From positions 1,595,579 to 1,659,578 of the forward strand of contig QANU01015964.1 of NCBI GenBank assembly GCA_003254905.1: a stretch of DNA of 64,000 nucleotides, given 5' to 3'. Source of the stretch: Nissolia schottii. Its lineage: Eukaryota; Streptophyta; Magnoliopsida; Fabales; Fabaceae. The notes under the pieces are model-generated. The model was not told the origin of the DNA, did not search any database, and saw nothing but the letters and a program-made list of their open reading frames with translations. This document shows positions 23,246 to 35,560 of the stretch, one piece after another. The translations under genes and the position numbers were made by a program. Each line of letters begins with the position of its first letter. Position 1 is the first letter of the stretch.

Positions 23246-23330
23246 NNNNNNNNNNNNNNNNNNNNNNNNNNNNNNNNNNNNNNNNNNNNNNNNNNNNNNN
23301 NNNNNNNNNNNNNNNCCCCCCCCCCCCCCC
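23246..23330. other. assembly gap (70 N) followed by 15 C
   Basis: Seventy N then a pure C run before ordinary copia sequence resumes. The C run has no counterpart in copia coding or LTR sequence and is most likely a read or assembly artefact. Confidence 0.85.
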
Positions 23331-23339
23331 GCGCAAGCT

Positions 23340-26300
23340 TGATTGGGTGAATGAATTAAAAACAATCCAAGCTTGACAAGAATGTTGTTGAATGGGCCAT
23401 GAGCTAAAGGCTTTGTAAGAACATCTGCAACCTGCAACTTTGTTGAAATGGGATGGATGGTGATAACACCCGATTGTAGCTTGTCTCTAACTAAATGGCA
23501 GTCTATTTCAATGTGCTTCGTTCTTTCATGCATGACAGGATTAGAGGCCAGTTGGATAGCTGAATGATTGTCACAATAGATCATGATGGATTTAGTGTGA
23601 GGAAAGCCAAGATCATGCATCAGAAAGGACAGCTACTGTGCCTCACAAGAAGCTTGGCTGAGAGCCCTGTATTCAGCTTCTGAGGATGACTTGGAGACTT
23701 CGTCTACTTTTTACTTTTCCATGAAATTAGAGAAGATCCAAGGTAAAAGCAAAAACCAGAAACCGACTTCCTTGTATCTAGACATGCGTCCCAATCTGAG
23801 TCAGAGTAACCTGTTAAGGTTAAATCAGATGTAGCAGCAAAGTGTAAACTAGCAGGGGAATTTTTGAGATACTTAACAATTCGATGGGCTGGCTGTAAAT
23901 GCTCATCAGTGGCACAATCTAGAAACTAACTTAATTTGCTTAGGGCAAATGCAATGTCAGGTTCTGTGTTTGTCAAATGAATCAGGCGCCCAATTAACCT
24001 CTTAAATACTGAATTATCTTTCAGCAAAGTGCCAGATTCCCTGCTGAGCTTGTTATGATAGTCCATTGGGGTGGAGGCAAGTTTACAACCAAGCAATCCA
24101 CAATCTTTGATAAGCTCCAAAGCATACTTCCTTTGATAGAGATGAATGCCAGATTGGGACATTGCAACCTCCATGCCAAGAAAGTACTTGAGTTGGCCAA
24201 TGTCTTTGGTTTTGAACCTGTCATCTAGCAACCTTTTAAGAGAATTAATTTCATCAAGGTCATCACCAGCTAGCACTAAATCATCAACATAAACCAAGAC
24301 AACAGTGAAGCCATGATCAGTTTTCTTAGTAAACAGAGAATAATCAGCTTTGGATTGTTGATAATCTTGTGCTAACAACACTGAAGTGAGCTTGACATTC
24401 CATTGTCGACTTGCTTGCTTTAGACCATATAGGGATTTCTGCAATTTGTATACTAGTCCAGACTTATGTACATCTAGACCTTGAGGAATCTTCATGTAAA
24501 CTTCCTCCAATAAATCTCCATGCAAGAATGTAGTGTTTAATGTAAATGCCAATGTTTTGTTGCTGTAATTGCTAACAATAGTCTGATAGTGGTCATCTTC
24601 ACCACAGGACTAAATGTCTCTGCATAATCAATCCCATAAGTCTGATTGAAACCCTTGGCAACAATCCTGGCCTTGTATATCTCATCACTACCATCAGGAT
24701 TCATTTTAACCTTGAAAACCCATTTGTTGCCAATGGCTTTCTTGTTAGGTGGTAGTTCAGTCAAAATCCAAGTTCCATTTGTTTCCAGAGCTAATAGTTC
24801 AGCCTTGATTGCCTCTTGCCAACATTCATGAGCCACAGCCTCTTTGTATGTAGTAGGTTTAGATATGGTGGATAGGGATAATGCAAAATGCTTATATGAT
24901 GCAGACAAGGAATTATAGGACAGATAATTGGATAAGGGGTACCTGATATGATGATTGGTGTGAGTAGCTGTTGAATTAGACAAGACACAATGATAGTCTT
25001 GCAAATAAGAAGGAGGCCTCTTCATTCTACTGGATTTTCTTGCTGGTGCTGCATCATGTGGTTGCTGTGTGGTATTCATGTCTGAAGAATTTTCAGGAAT
25101 TGCTTGTGTTGCAGAATTTTCTGAACCAGAAACAGGTGGTATAGGTATTGTTGGGTTAAGTGTGGGTGCAGATGAGGGCTCAGGTGGTATGTGCATGTGA
25201 TGGTGGGTTGGGTTTGGATATGATGTAGGTGGATCAAGGAAAGGATCTAGGTAGTGTGTTGGTGTTATAGTAGGCTGACCAAGTATGGAGGATGGGTTTT
25301 CAGGTATGGCAGTGGTGAGATGGGGGAAATGGTGTTCATAAAAGGTGACATTTCTGGAGAGAAATACTTCTTTAGAGGTCAGATCATAGAGCAAATACGT
25401 TCCAGACTTGTAACCTAGAAACATGCACTTCCTTCCTCTACGTTGCAATTTTTTTCTATTATTTTGCAATGTAGTTGCATATGCTAGGCATCCAAATACT
25501 CTTAAGTGGCTTATATCAGGTATGGTTTTGAGAAGAGCCTCATAAGGAGTTAGGTTGTGTAAGAATGAGCTTGGTAGCCGATTTATGAGATGAATAGAAT
25601 GAGCAACAGCAAAGTGCCAAAAACTTGGTAGTAGGTTGGACTGAAATATCAAAGCCCTGGCAACAACTAGAATATGCTGGTGCTTTCTTTCAACCACTCC
25701 ATTTTGTTGGGGTGTTTCCACACATGATGTTTGATGTATAATCCCTTTTGAATGAAAGAATGAGTGCATGTTGAACTCAGGACCATTGTCAGATCTTATG
25801 CACTTCACTGATGCCTGAAATTGATTTTCCATCAATGTAACAAAATTCCGAAGTAATCCAACAGCTTCAGATTTGAACTTCTTGAAGTATGCCCATGTAA
25901 ACATTGTATGGTTATCCATAATTGTAAGAAAATACTTGAAACCAAAGGCTGATGGGACAGAAATTGGTCCCCAAATGTCAACATGTAGTAAAGCAAAAGC
26001 AGAATCAGATGTGGACAGTCTAGCTGAAAATGGTAATTTTCTATATTTGGCAAATTGGCAAGAGTCACATGGATTGTTGACAGCATTATTACATTGAAGG
26101 TAAGGAAATGTAGCTTGTAAACTATCTAATTTCTTATAGGAATGATGGCCTAGTCTAAGGTGCCATGTGTGAGACTTGTTGAGAACAAAGTTGTTGATGG
26201 TGTGCAGGTCTGGGACCCGTGCAGCTGCTGAATCCATGCAGTAAAGGCCTTGTCTTGAGCTAGCTACACCAATCATCTTCATAGATGGCAATTCCTGTAT

Positions 26301-27505
26301 CTCACGTTGGTTTTTAGTGAAGCAAAGTTTACATGGTAAATTGTTGGTTAGCTTTAAGATAGATATAAGATTAAATGTGAAATTGGGAATGTATAGCACA
26401 TTTGTAAGGAAAAAATGTTTGGAAAAAAACACATTTCCTGCAATATTGGTTGAAATTTGGCTCCCATCAGGTAGTATTAAGTGTATTGGAGTGAAATGAA
26501 AACTTGAATTGTCACAAGTCTCCTTAAGAGACACAATGCTGCAAGTGTCATCAGAATCTACATCCTCTGCAGCTGTGACATTATTGGCTGTCTTGGCTCT
26601 ATTTTTCTTCTGCATGTGAGTAGGATATCCTATCTTCTTAAAGCACTCATTCTCCAAATGTCCAGTGCCTCCACAGTTATTGCAGTGTTTGGAGTAGTAA
26701 GAGGGACTTCTACTCTTAGGAGGAGGCTTGGAGTTCTGATTCCTGGTCCTGCCCCTGGTGTCTGTTTGCTGTTTAGCAGAAGAAACAGCAGCAGCTAGTA
26801 ATCTATCCTCATATTCCATATTAAATTGCCTTTCTTGTTGTAGCAGAAGAGATAGGACCTTATTGATGTCAAGGATAGGTTCTAGGAGCATGATTTGTGA
26901 TCTAACAGTGTTATAATGTTCATTTAAGCCTCTAAGAAACCTGATTACATAATCATGATCACGATATTCTCTAATAATTCCAAGACCACGTGTGCATCTA
27001 GCTGGACAATAGCACATTGGAATAGGTCTGAAATTCTCTAATTCACCCCAAAGAGTCTTTAATTGAGAGTAGTAAGTGGTAATAAGCGAATCACCTTAAT
27101 GAAGTGAAAATATCATATCCTGAAGTTCAGGAATTCTATAAAGATCTCGTTGATGATATCTTCGTTTTAGGTCTTACCATAGATCAACAGCACTTTTCAT
27201 CCAAATGATGCCAGACATAATCTCAGCAGTTAGTGAATTTGTTATCCAACCAAGAACAAAGGTGTTACACCTATCCCAAGCCGTGAAAAGAGGATCATCC
27301 TCATCTGGTTGAGTGATTCTTCCATCTACAAATTGGAATTTATTCTTACTTTTCAAAGCTAAGCGCATAGCTCTTGCCCAATGATGATAGTTTCTTTCAG
27401 TTAAGACCTGTGGTATAAGTACTATTACAGGGTTCTCACTTGGGTGAAGGTAATAAGGTGAAAGTGGATCTCAAGAGGGATCGGAGAAGGGATTGATATT
27501 AGCCA
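23340..27505 (-). pseudogene. gag-pol of copia element 2, broken
   Basis: A gag start is readable near 27505 with an early stop (TGA), then HPSENP and NYHHWARAM, a Retrotran_gag_3-like N-terminus. Segment 27017-24537 (826 residues) contains an intact CCHC knuckle CNNCGGTGHLENEC (residues 112-125), the HLRLGHHSYKKL and CDSCQFAKY zinc motifs of integrase, DDE residues in VDIWGP, RSDNGPEF and VVERKHQ, and the start of reverse transcriptase. A frame shift near 24540 leads to 24552-23926 with the catalytic YVDD box. A stop follows at 23926. RNase H (YCDNHSAIQLA, HERTKHIEID) is at 23620-23400. Odd: where the protease D-S/T-G-A motif should stand, between knuckle and GAG-pre-integrase, it is absent. 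Confidence 0.88.
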
Positions 27506-27932
27506 TGGCAGAAAATTCTTGAACCAAGTTTGATGCAAGTTCTTGAACCAAATTCGTGAACCAAAAGAGAAGAAAATGGATCTGTGCCAACACTGATTGC
27601 ACAGAACAACAGAGAAGTATGCAACGGAAAAGAAATCTTGGATTGAATGTGATTCAAGAAATCACAAAATGAAATTGAAAACAGCAAAATAACCAAGCAC
27701 AATCACAACTGCAAATTCATCACAACACAAATCGTCACAGGAAATCTGAGACCAAATCAACAACAGAACCTGATGAACGGATGAAGTTTTCCAATTGAAA
27801 TTATTGGAACTGTGGACACAACAAGAATCAGCAACAAAGATCCACTCCAAGATTCCAAGGATTATCGCAGTAGTGTGATTGAGGAGTCAGAGAGATGAAC
27901 GATCGATTGTGGCAAAAAAAAAACTGATACCA

Positions 27933-28280
27933 TGATAAAACTGCATATATGCAGTATGCAGAAAATATGAGAAATGATGCTACAGCAGCATGAACAGAGA
28001 ACAAGAGAAAGAAGAGATGATCTGAAACTGAATCATCAGAGATGAATCTTTCATTGATAATAATCATGTATATATACAAGAGGTGTGATAACTTGATCCA
28101 CAAGCTACACTCACTAACAGTATAACAGAACTCTAACTGAATTCTAACTAACTACAAGTCTGTTAACTTGTCACTCAGGTTACAGGCTTCAAGTCATAAT
28201 GCTAACTAACTATTCTTAGTTACAAATGCTAGATATAATTATACATGACAAAATTCACATTTTGTCTCCTATATCTAACA
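27933..28280 (-). repeat. 5' LTR of copia element 2
   Basis: Complete 348-bp LTR. On the minus strand it runs TGTTAGATATAGG...GCAGTTTTATCA. It serves as reference for the part of the other LTR that is lost in the gap. Confidence 0.9.
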
Positions 28281-28285
28281 ATACT

Positions 28286-31200
28286 AATATTCGTGTCATG
28301 TCACTCATGTGCAATATTAATTCTAAATTTTTCAGAATAAATTCTTAAGTTTGTTCTTGAAAAAATAAGATGAATTTTAGCATAAAAACATCTAATCTTG
28401 TTAATTATGTTAATTTTTTAGATATTAATATATCTATCGTCAATATTTTCAGAAACAAAAATTAGGAATTTATTCTATCTTTTCATTTCTTATTGTTTTA
28501 TTCTTGTGAGAGTTTGCCACAAAGGCAATGGGAAAAAGACCTTGCGGTCTGCTTGAAAATCAGAAATTCAGAATATATTATTTCTTGAGAGGGAAGTCAG
28601 TAATATTCTTTATTATTGTTTTCTTGGGCAGGAAATAAAATTCATATGATGAAATGATACTGATATATTATTTATTGTTTTGGGGTGACACGTTACTGCT
28701 GTATTTCTCTCAAGTTTTGTAAGATTGAACTTGAGAGAGAGTCATGCGTGTTCTTTTTATGCTTAAATCATTACTACTTTGTAGGCAGCGCATTATTTTC
28801 AATTCTCCAAACTGCAGAGGACCGCAAATTCGCAATTACGTATACATCAATTGATGGAATCGAATGCCTAATCCTCTAATCTAGAAAGTTTTGGATTAAT
28901 ATGTATGCGTATTAATGCAGGGCAATTACGCAAATTAATTAAGTTGGCATCTGTATGGACGTGCAGAAAAACTTAATAGTCTGAATTAGAGTGCTAGACC
29001 AAGTTCCGTTACATTGTTTATACACATTGCAAAGTTTTTTTAACAAAAAAAAAATCTTACAAGAAACTATTAGAATTGAGTACAGCTACTCACTTAGATA
29101 ACTCATCCTCAGAATCTATCTTGACCATATTTTTATTAGCAGTGTGGAATTTTGATATCATCGTAGAATTAAGTGAATTTAACTCAATTTCAACCTAAAA
29201 ATTAGTTCGTGCAAGAAAGAGTTTAAGTTTGTTATGGACTAGACCCAAGAATTCTAATTGGGTCTTCACTCTAGATCTACGTATCATGGGCTCCAAGTCC
29301 ATTTCACCCGCACGGATTTATTCCTGAGTTAGAAGCTAAATCTCGGGCACCTGGAGTAATCCCTGGACCGAGAGGAAAATCTGGCACACGAAGACTTCCC
29401 TTTGAGAGAAAAATCCAAAGTCATGAAATGCATCACTGGCGTACGTCTCGCAAATCCTAGGAGACCGCACCCTCAGGTATAAATGGGACTGGCCCACTAG
29501 GTGTCCTCTAGAACCCATGACATTTTACGTTTATCCTATACCAACTTGAGCGTCAGAATCTTTACAGCTACCCCACCACCATGTTAAAGATACGCCAAGT
29601 AGTTTTAGAACCTTACCCGTCTAAAAAAAGCGCATCTCGATACAAAGTTATCATAAAGACCAATCTTAATCATACATTTCTAAGCACTGCGATGCTTAAC
29701 ATAAACAAGTAGAAATTACTTAAAGTAAAATCAATTTCAGTAAGAAAAAGAAAAATTAATTTTGACTACATTTTTTAAAATTGCTTTTCATAAAGGTTTA
29801 TTTATTCGCACCTCATGTAATTTAGTTTGTACACATATACGTCATTTTGCAACAATAAAGTAATAGTTGTCGAGGGCGAATTCAAGAAAGCTCCACATAT
29901 GAGTACTAATTCCTTCCTCTCCTTTTTTTTTTATGGACACATATCATTCATGAGTACTAATTCAATTTGTATTTTGCGAAGCATATTATATAGTCGCCTC
30001 TTGATTATAGCTGATGATTGGAGCATGACTGTTTTAAAATGGTACATAATATAACATACCTAATTAAGTTGATCATCATCATCATGAGGCCACACGCACA
30101 GTTGTTGTCCATCATTGACATCAAAGTGATATATTTATTAATTATGAGTATCAATTAACAATAATTAATGAATGGGTACAATACTACATGGGAATTTCGT
30201 TTACAGGCCGACAAAGTAGCTAACTGAGGACATATGTCTTTGGTTAGTGTGGGACTTAGCAAGAGGCATTACGTGTGTGCACACGTACTATAATTAAGCA
30301 TAAACAAAATCTACATAAAATCATCATATCCCATCAAAAGGGGTGAACTAAACATCAAAGACTTTTAGCAAAGCTGCTTTGATTCTCTGCTCCCACGCAT
30401 GAAATTATCCCCTTTTATACCTCTTTTTCAAGTCCCAAAATACATATACAGTTAGTATTAATATTCGGTTGTTTTTCACTTATCCTATTGAATAAATATC
30501 CCTCATGTTAATAAATTTGTCTATTTTTTATAATTATTATAATTAAATTCATTAAATTTTATTATTATTTTATATCTTATGTGATTATATAAAAATTTTA
30601 TTTGTTAAATTATTGAAAGAGTTAATTATAAAATGTTTATAAATTTATTGATTATTTAAATTTATAATGTATCTCTTTATCAACATTATATTAAAAAATA
30701 TTAATTTATCATATTAAATCATATGTCATAATTAAATTATGAAATAATAATAAAATTTAATAAATTTAATTTTAAAAAATATTAAAATTAAATAAATTTA
30801 ATAAAATGAAATATTTAGCGTGACGAGCTAGCTTGAGAGAAATTACCTTAATATATTTATGTATATACTATAGGCATGTTGCGTTTTCAACTTTCTTTCC
30901 TTATCTCTTAACAAACAACGATGACCCCTTCATCACGCTAGATTGAAGCAAAAGAAAAGACCCACGACTGATTATTGTCAGATATGTCCAAGGAAAGGAG
31001 GTATCCAATTTCAAATACCAAATTAAATAGTAAAAGTAGTAGACTAGTAAAAAAATAAAAAAGAAATTCAATAGTTTTTTATTTTTGTATTTAGCTTTCA
31101 CACTACTGTTGGGGTTCCTCAATCAGCATTCTAGAAATTTAAAATTTATATATAATAAAATCATGATATGTGTGGAGTTGGGAGTTCAACGAGGGCCTCA

Positions 31201-31498
31201 TGCCATGATGATGGCGACGGGGTTAAAAATAGTGATGAAAGTGATGATGAGGAGGCAGATTAGCAGTTTCTAGGAAAGTGTCCTCTTTTCCCGGGAAAGT
31301 CCCTCTCATGATATTTTATTGGTCCACAGCATTATGAGTGATGTGTGGATTTCAGTACGGTATTGTATTATCCTCAATAGAATCTATGGAAATTTTAAGT
31401 TATATTTCATTACATAGATAATATATTATTTGTATTCATTTTAAATGATAAATATTTTTTATTTTATTATAATACTGATAATATTGTTAGATGTTAGT
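28286..31498. other. intergenic, AT-rich; possible LTR debris near 29230-29600
   Basis: No gene seen. Around 29230-29600 a GC-richer block ends with 'accaacttgagcgtcagaatctttacagctacccca', which resembles the 3' part of gypsy-type LTRs; ends not defined. Around 30530-30790 is an extremely AT-rich, partly palindromic stretch with repeated ATTAAATT and AATTTAAT blocks. Confidence 0.45.
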
Positions 31499-31830
31499 AG
31501 GGTTGTTAAACAGGTCTGGCCCGTTTGTGGTCTACAGATCTAAATAGATCGGGTCAAAAATATGTTAATTTTTAGAATTCGAGTCGTTTATGGTTGGTCT
31601 GCGAATTTAAATGGGCTGCCGCCAACCCGTTTATTTAAAAAAAATTCAAAAATTCAAAAAAAAAAATTTTAAAAAAATTATTTTAAAAAAAATTCACGGG
31701 CCCATGGGCCTAGCGGGCCGGGCTTAAATGGACAGATCCATTTTTTTTAAATTTTTACAAACTTATTTTTTACTTATAAAGTTTGTTCATTTAACTGGAT
31801 AAACGGGTCGGACTCATTTTTAGATATTAG
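31499..31830. mobile_element. hAT-type relic related to the element at 18497
   Basis: Left end AGGGTTGTTAAACAGG followed by 'ctggcccgttt', and a GC-rich block 'cgggcccatgggcctagcgggccgggctt' near 31695, match the style of the hAT element at 18497-19324. The right terminal repeat and a target duplication are not recognisable, so this is an older or truncated copy. Confidence 0.5.
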
Positions 31831-34106
31831 GATCGTCTAGGTCTGAATGATCTGGCTAGTGTTCATTTCCAATCATGATTGATTGCGTGGAAGGAACGTA
31901 TCCGGTGTATGAGAGGAAAATTATGAGTGGACACAAGAGATCTAGACCGTTAATTGTGAGCATGATCGAATTGCATGATGATGGGAACCTGAGATGACTT
32001 GTGAGGCGGAATATGTATGTATGATATGAGAGGCCATTTTTTGGGGTCCGGGGGGTTAATGGCAAAAAAAACCAAAAAGAAGGGAAGAAGACCTTAGTAA
32101 AATAAAATCTTCATGTCGAGATTTTGATAGAGAGAGACCCATTCCCATTGGGCCATCACGTGGGGTGTGACCCACCAGTCCCCTTAAAGGCAAAGCACCT
32201 CACGAGAAGTCACCACATAATCATCTCTCAACCTTGTATTTCAAAGTGAACCAACCATTTAAAATATAATTTTAAAATGTCATGTTAAATATAGTTTTAA
32301 TAACATTTAAATTTTCATTTTAAAAAAATTTATTCTTTAAAATTAAAATATTATTTTTGTGTAGTTAATAATCAAAAATATATCAAACACAAGAACACGC
32401 TAATTTATCTCTTTCTCTCCTCCAATCTCTCTTTAAGCAACTGATTTGCAGACAAGAACACGTGAGCCAACTTCCCTATCCACACCTTGGACCTTTCCCT
32501 AAATCATAACCTCCCATCCAACTCATATATTTATGATCAACTTCCATGATTTTACACATTATATAATATATATATATATACACACATACGTACAATACAT
32601 GAATAATATAAAATAAAGTCTCATAATTTGTATAAAATATATATTAATCAAAAAAATATAAATTGACTAATTTCATTTTTCAACTCTCATGATCAATTAA
32701 GCATTTGTTTTCTTCGCTATTTTACTTTTCGTCGGTTACTTTTAGCATGTTTAGTTTTCTATTTGCAAATTACGTAACCATAGTTTAGGAATTGCAAACG
32801 AAAACCTAAACATACAGTTTGTCTCTTTGACTGGGGTATTATTTTAGCCCGGGTAGGTTAAGACGTAAGACATTAAAGTCATGCAATTTACTTGACCGAA
32901 TTCTAAATAAATGACATAGCAATGGATTTTTTTTACCTTGTGGGTGGAGTAGAAACACAGCTATTTAATTTTCTCCTTTCACTCAACAACGGCAAACTAT
33001 TATTAAGTCCAGCAGATGGAAAGAATGAAAAAATAATAATCAATAATTATTTCATGAGAGCTTGGCTTTGATTTTTCATTATGTTAACGCAGTATAAGTG
33101 TATAGATTAACTAAGTACCGTTCAAGAGTCTCTCCTTTTTTTTAATATGAAAATAAAAGAGTTATATTGTCAATGATTATATTAATAAAAGATAATCATA
33201 TAAATGAATAGTAAATTAGATAAATACAATTATCTCATTTTTAAAATGAAAAGGCGAACGTCTTGATATATATATATATATATAACCATATATTTATTAC
33301 TCTACTTTATTTCACTTTATAATTAAAATTTCATTACAATTATTTAATGATGAAGTGTAAATTAAGACCTCTTGATCGGAATTAGGAAAAAAGGAAAACG
33401 CACGTTAACTTTGAGTCTTTGAATGCATAAGGACATCAGATTATTAGCCCCGTCAATCCGCCAGGCACCTTTTTCCTTTTTCGGTGAAAGGGGAAGAAAA
33501 ACAGCTATTCACATCATTAGCATGCGTATATTTATACATACACACTTAGGCCAGAAGAATTTCAAGAATCGACAATAAAATAAAAAAGATTTAAATAAAA
33601 TGAGTGCATTGTCATCTAATCATATATTAACATATTAATAAGTATAGTTAATTATTATACATTATTTGACAGATCATCTAAATAAAATAAATTGATTAAA
33701 CGACGATGTAAATATCTTTAAATTATTAGGGCATTAAAATTATACTTAAAATAAAAATAAAAGAGAAAAAGCACTATTAATTCCTTCACATGGATCGAAA
33801 TCTTCTATAATGATTTATAAACATATACAATAAAGGAAGGAAGAAACGTAACCAAAAAGAAAGAAACTAATTTTGATCAGCAGTTACTATTTTGATCTAC
33901 ACCGTATTAGTTTAATTACAACCGTTTCCCCCTAGCTACCTAGCTAGACCGTACATACGTACGTATCCCTCAACCAAAAAAATACAATGGTTGTAAGGGA
34001 ATACTCTTTTATATAAAAAAAAAAAAGAAGAAAAAACCTCTTTTGGATCCCTGACCTGTAATTAAAGTGAGAATTAATTAACCTAAGCATACATGAATGA
34101 ATTGGA
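31831..34106. other. intergenic, downstream of the HD-Zip gene
   Basis: AT-rich with a (TA)n run at about 33266-33287 and another near 32564-32580. No gene found. The last few hundred bases probably include the 3' untranslated region of the HD-Zip gene (minus strand). Confidence 0.45.
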
Positions 34107-35265
34107 TCAACATGCTGCAGAGGGATTGGTGAAGGGATTGTAGAAGTGAGGCTTTGGGGCGATGGCGAAGGGGCTCTTATTCGAAGCGGCGTCGTTTATG
34201 GCGCCGCCGAGCCTCTCGCAAGAAGGGCACATGGTGAGCGTGGCGGCTGGCATAGGCATGTACAACGGCTGAGCCAGCTTCAGCGACTTCAGCTCCTGCA
34301 GCTCCTTCTTTAGCCGCCTGTTCTCGTCCGTCAACGTCTCGCAGCATTTCTTCAAAAACTCGCAGTCCACCTCCGTCTGCTTCAGCTTCGTTCTAAAAAA
34401 TCAACACACAAACAAATAATCAGTTTTCTGCCATGATTTGTATCTTTAAATTAATTAGCTAACACTATGTCACGCCACATGTACGTATATATAGAAATAT
34501 ATGTGTGTGTGATTTAACTTGTATGAACTAGATAATTGTATGTATGTATGTATGTATTCTTGTACGTAATTAATCAGTTAAGTACCTGGCTCTCCGATTC
34601 TGGAACCACACTTCAACTTGTCTAGGCCGTAGATTTAACTGCCTGGCCAAAGCTTGCTTCTGTTTCTGTAAATCCAATACAATAAAAAAAAAATACTAGT
34701 TAAAATATAGCAATTAAAATTGGAGGTATTTAATTTCACGGATTAGAGAGAGAGGGGGGGGGGGAGATTGGTTATAATTACAGGATTGAGAGTGCTGTGT
34801 TGCTTGAAGCTCTCCTCCAGCAGGGCAGATTGTTCCTTGGTGAGCCTGAGCTTCTTTCTGGCATTGGCGCCGTCTTCGTCCTCGTCGCTGGCTCTCGACG
34901 AAACCCTCTCCGCGGCGTCCACGTCAGCATCTAATTCGCAGCTGCTGAGATCCCTCTCCCTCTTGACCACCCTGCCGCCGCCAGAGAACGACGAGACGAC
35001 GCTGTGAGGCGATGAAGTCTGCCTAGACAACTCAACCGCCTCCTCACAGTAAACCACTTTGGCCGCTTGCAGTTGCTGCTGCCGGTAGCTCTCACTAGAA
35101 AGGCCCAACGTGAGCGACGGCTCGGCCACGGTGACCTCACTTGTTGGCTTCAGACAAAGATGATCGCCGGCCTTGCTCGACGAAGGAGGCGGAGTTGTGG
35201 TGGTGCTTGTTAGGGATAGCCCTAGACCAAGCTCAAGGCTTGAGTTGTTGTTGTGATCAAGACCC

Positions 35266-35267
<2 letters not shown>
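34107..35267 (-). CDS. HAT22: HD-Zip class II transcription factor, HAT22/HAT9-like
   Basis: Three exons on the minus strand: 35267-34782, 34665-34586, 34392-34107, joining to 283 residues with GT-AG introns. Known role: homeodomain-leucine zipper repressors of the HAT22/HAT9/HAT4 group act in hormone, shade and senescence responses and bind as dimers. Seen: an LxLxL (EAR-type repressor) stretch LELGLGLSL at 11-19; an acidic segment before [11 protein letters not shown]; the homeodomain at about 137-196 ending in [20 protein letters not shown]; an adjoining zipper with leucines at 202, 209, 216 and 223; the class II hallmark CPSCE at 244-248; and a C-terminus [11 protein letters not shown] shared with HAT22 from memory. 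Intron 1 splits the homeodomain after STLNP. The assembly gap starts about 32 bases upstream of the ATG. Confidence 0.95.
34751..34764. repeat. GA/poly-G tract in HD-Zip intron 1
   Basis: A short GA run leads into about 13 G on the plus strand, close to the exon 1 splice donor (intron begins at 34781 on the minus strand). It may be genuine or a sequencing error. Confidence 0.6.

Positions 35268-35269
<2 letters not shown>

Positions 35270-35299
<30 letters not shown>
35270..35299. repeat. (GA)n microsatellite in the HD-Zip leader
   Basis: A GA repeat (CT on the coding strand) runs from directly upstream of the HD-Zip start codon into the N gap. CT-rich leaders are common in plants. Its true length is unknown because the gap begins inside it. 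Confidence 0.85.
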
Positions 35300-35560
35300 N
35301 NNNNNNNNNNNNNNNNNNNNNNNNNNNNNNNNNNNNNNNNNNNNNNNNNNNNNNNNNNNNNNNNNNNNNNNNNNNNNNNNNNNNNNNNNNNNNNNNNNNN
35401 NNNNNNNNNNNNNNNNNNNNNNNNNNNNNNNNNNNNNNNNNNNNNNNNNNNNNNNNNNNNNNNNNNNNNNNNNNNNNNNNNNNNNNNNNNNNNNNNNNNN
35501 NNNNNNNNNNNNNNNNNNNNNNNNNNNNNNNNNNNNNNNNNNNNNNCCCCCCCCCCCCCC
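35300..35560. other. assembly gap (247 N) followed by 14 C
   Basis: N run from 35300 to 35546 followed by C only up to 35560. The gap removes most of the HD-Zip 5' untranslated region. A minus-strand TATA-like TATATAG near 35725-35732 could be its promoter. Confidence 0.85.

Larger units (their letters stand above)
23158..28280 (-). mobile_element. Ty1/copia LTR retrotransposon 2
   Basis: Minus-strand element. The right LTR is 27933-28280 (348 bp, TGATAAAACTGC...TATCTAACA). The left LTR starts at 23158 with TATAAAACTGC, one G lost from the terminal TG, and is cut off by the gap at 23246. Flanking ATACT occurs at 23153-23157 and 28281-28285, a perfect 5-bp duplication. The minus-strand primer site TGGTATCAG lies just inside the right LTR (about 27923-27932). 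Gag, integrase, reverse transcriptase and RNase H are in copia order. Better preserved than element 1, but with stops, a frame shift and no visible protease active site. Confidence 0.92.

Noticed and set aside
28380-28900. Short frame at 28685-28879 as possible small gene
   Set aside because: No conserved domain or signal peptide and no support beyond chance length.
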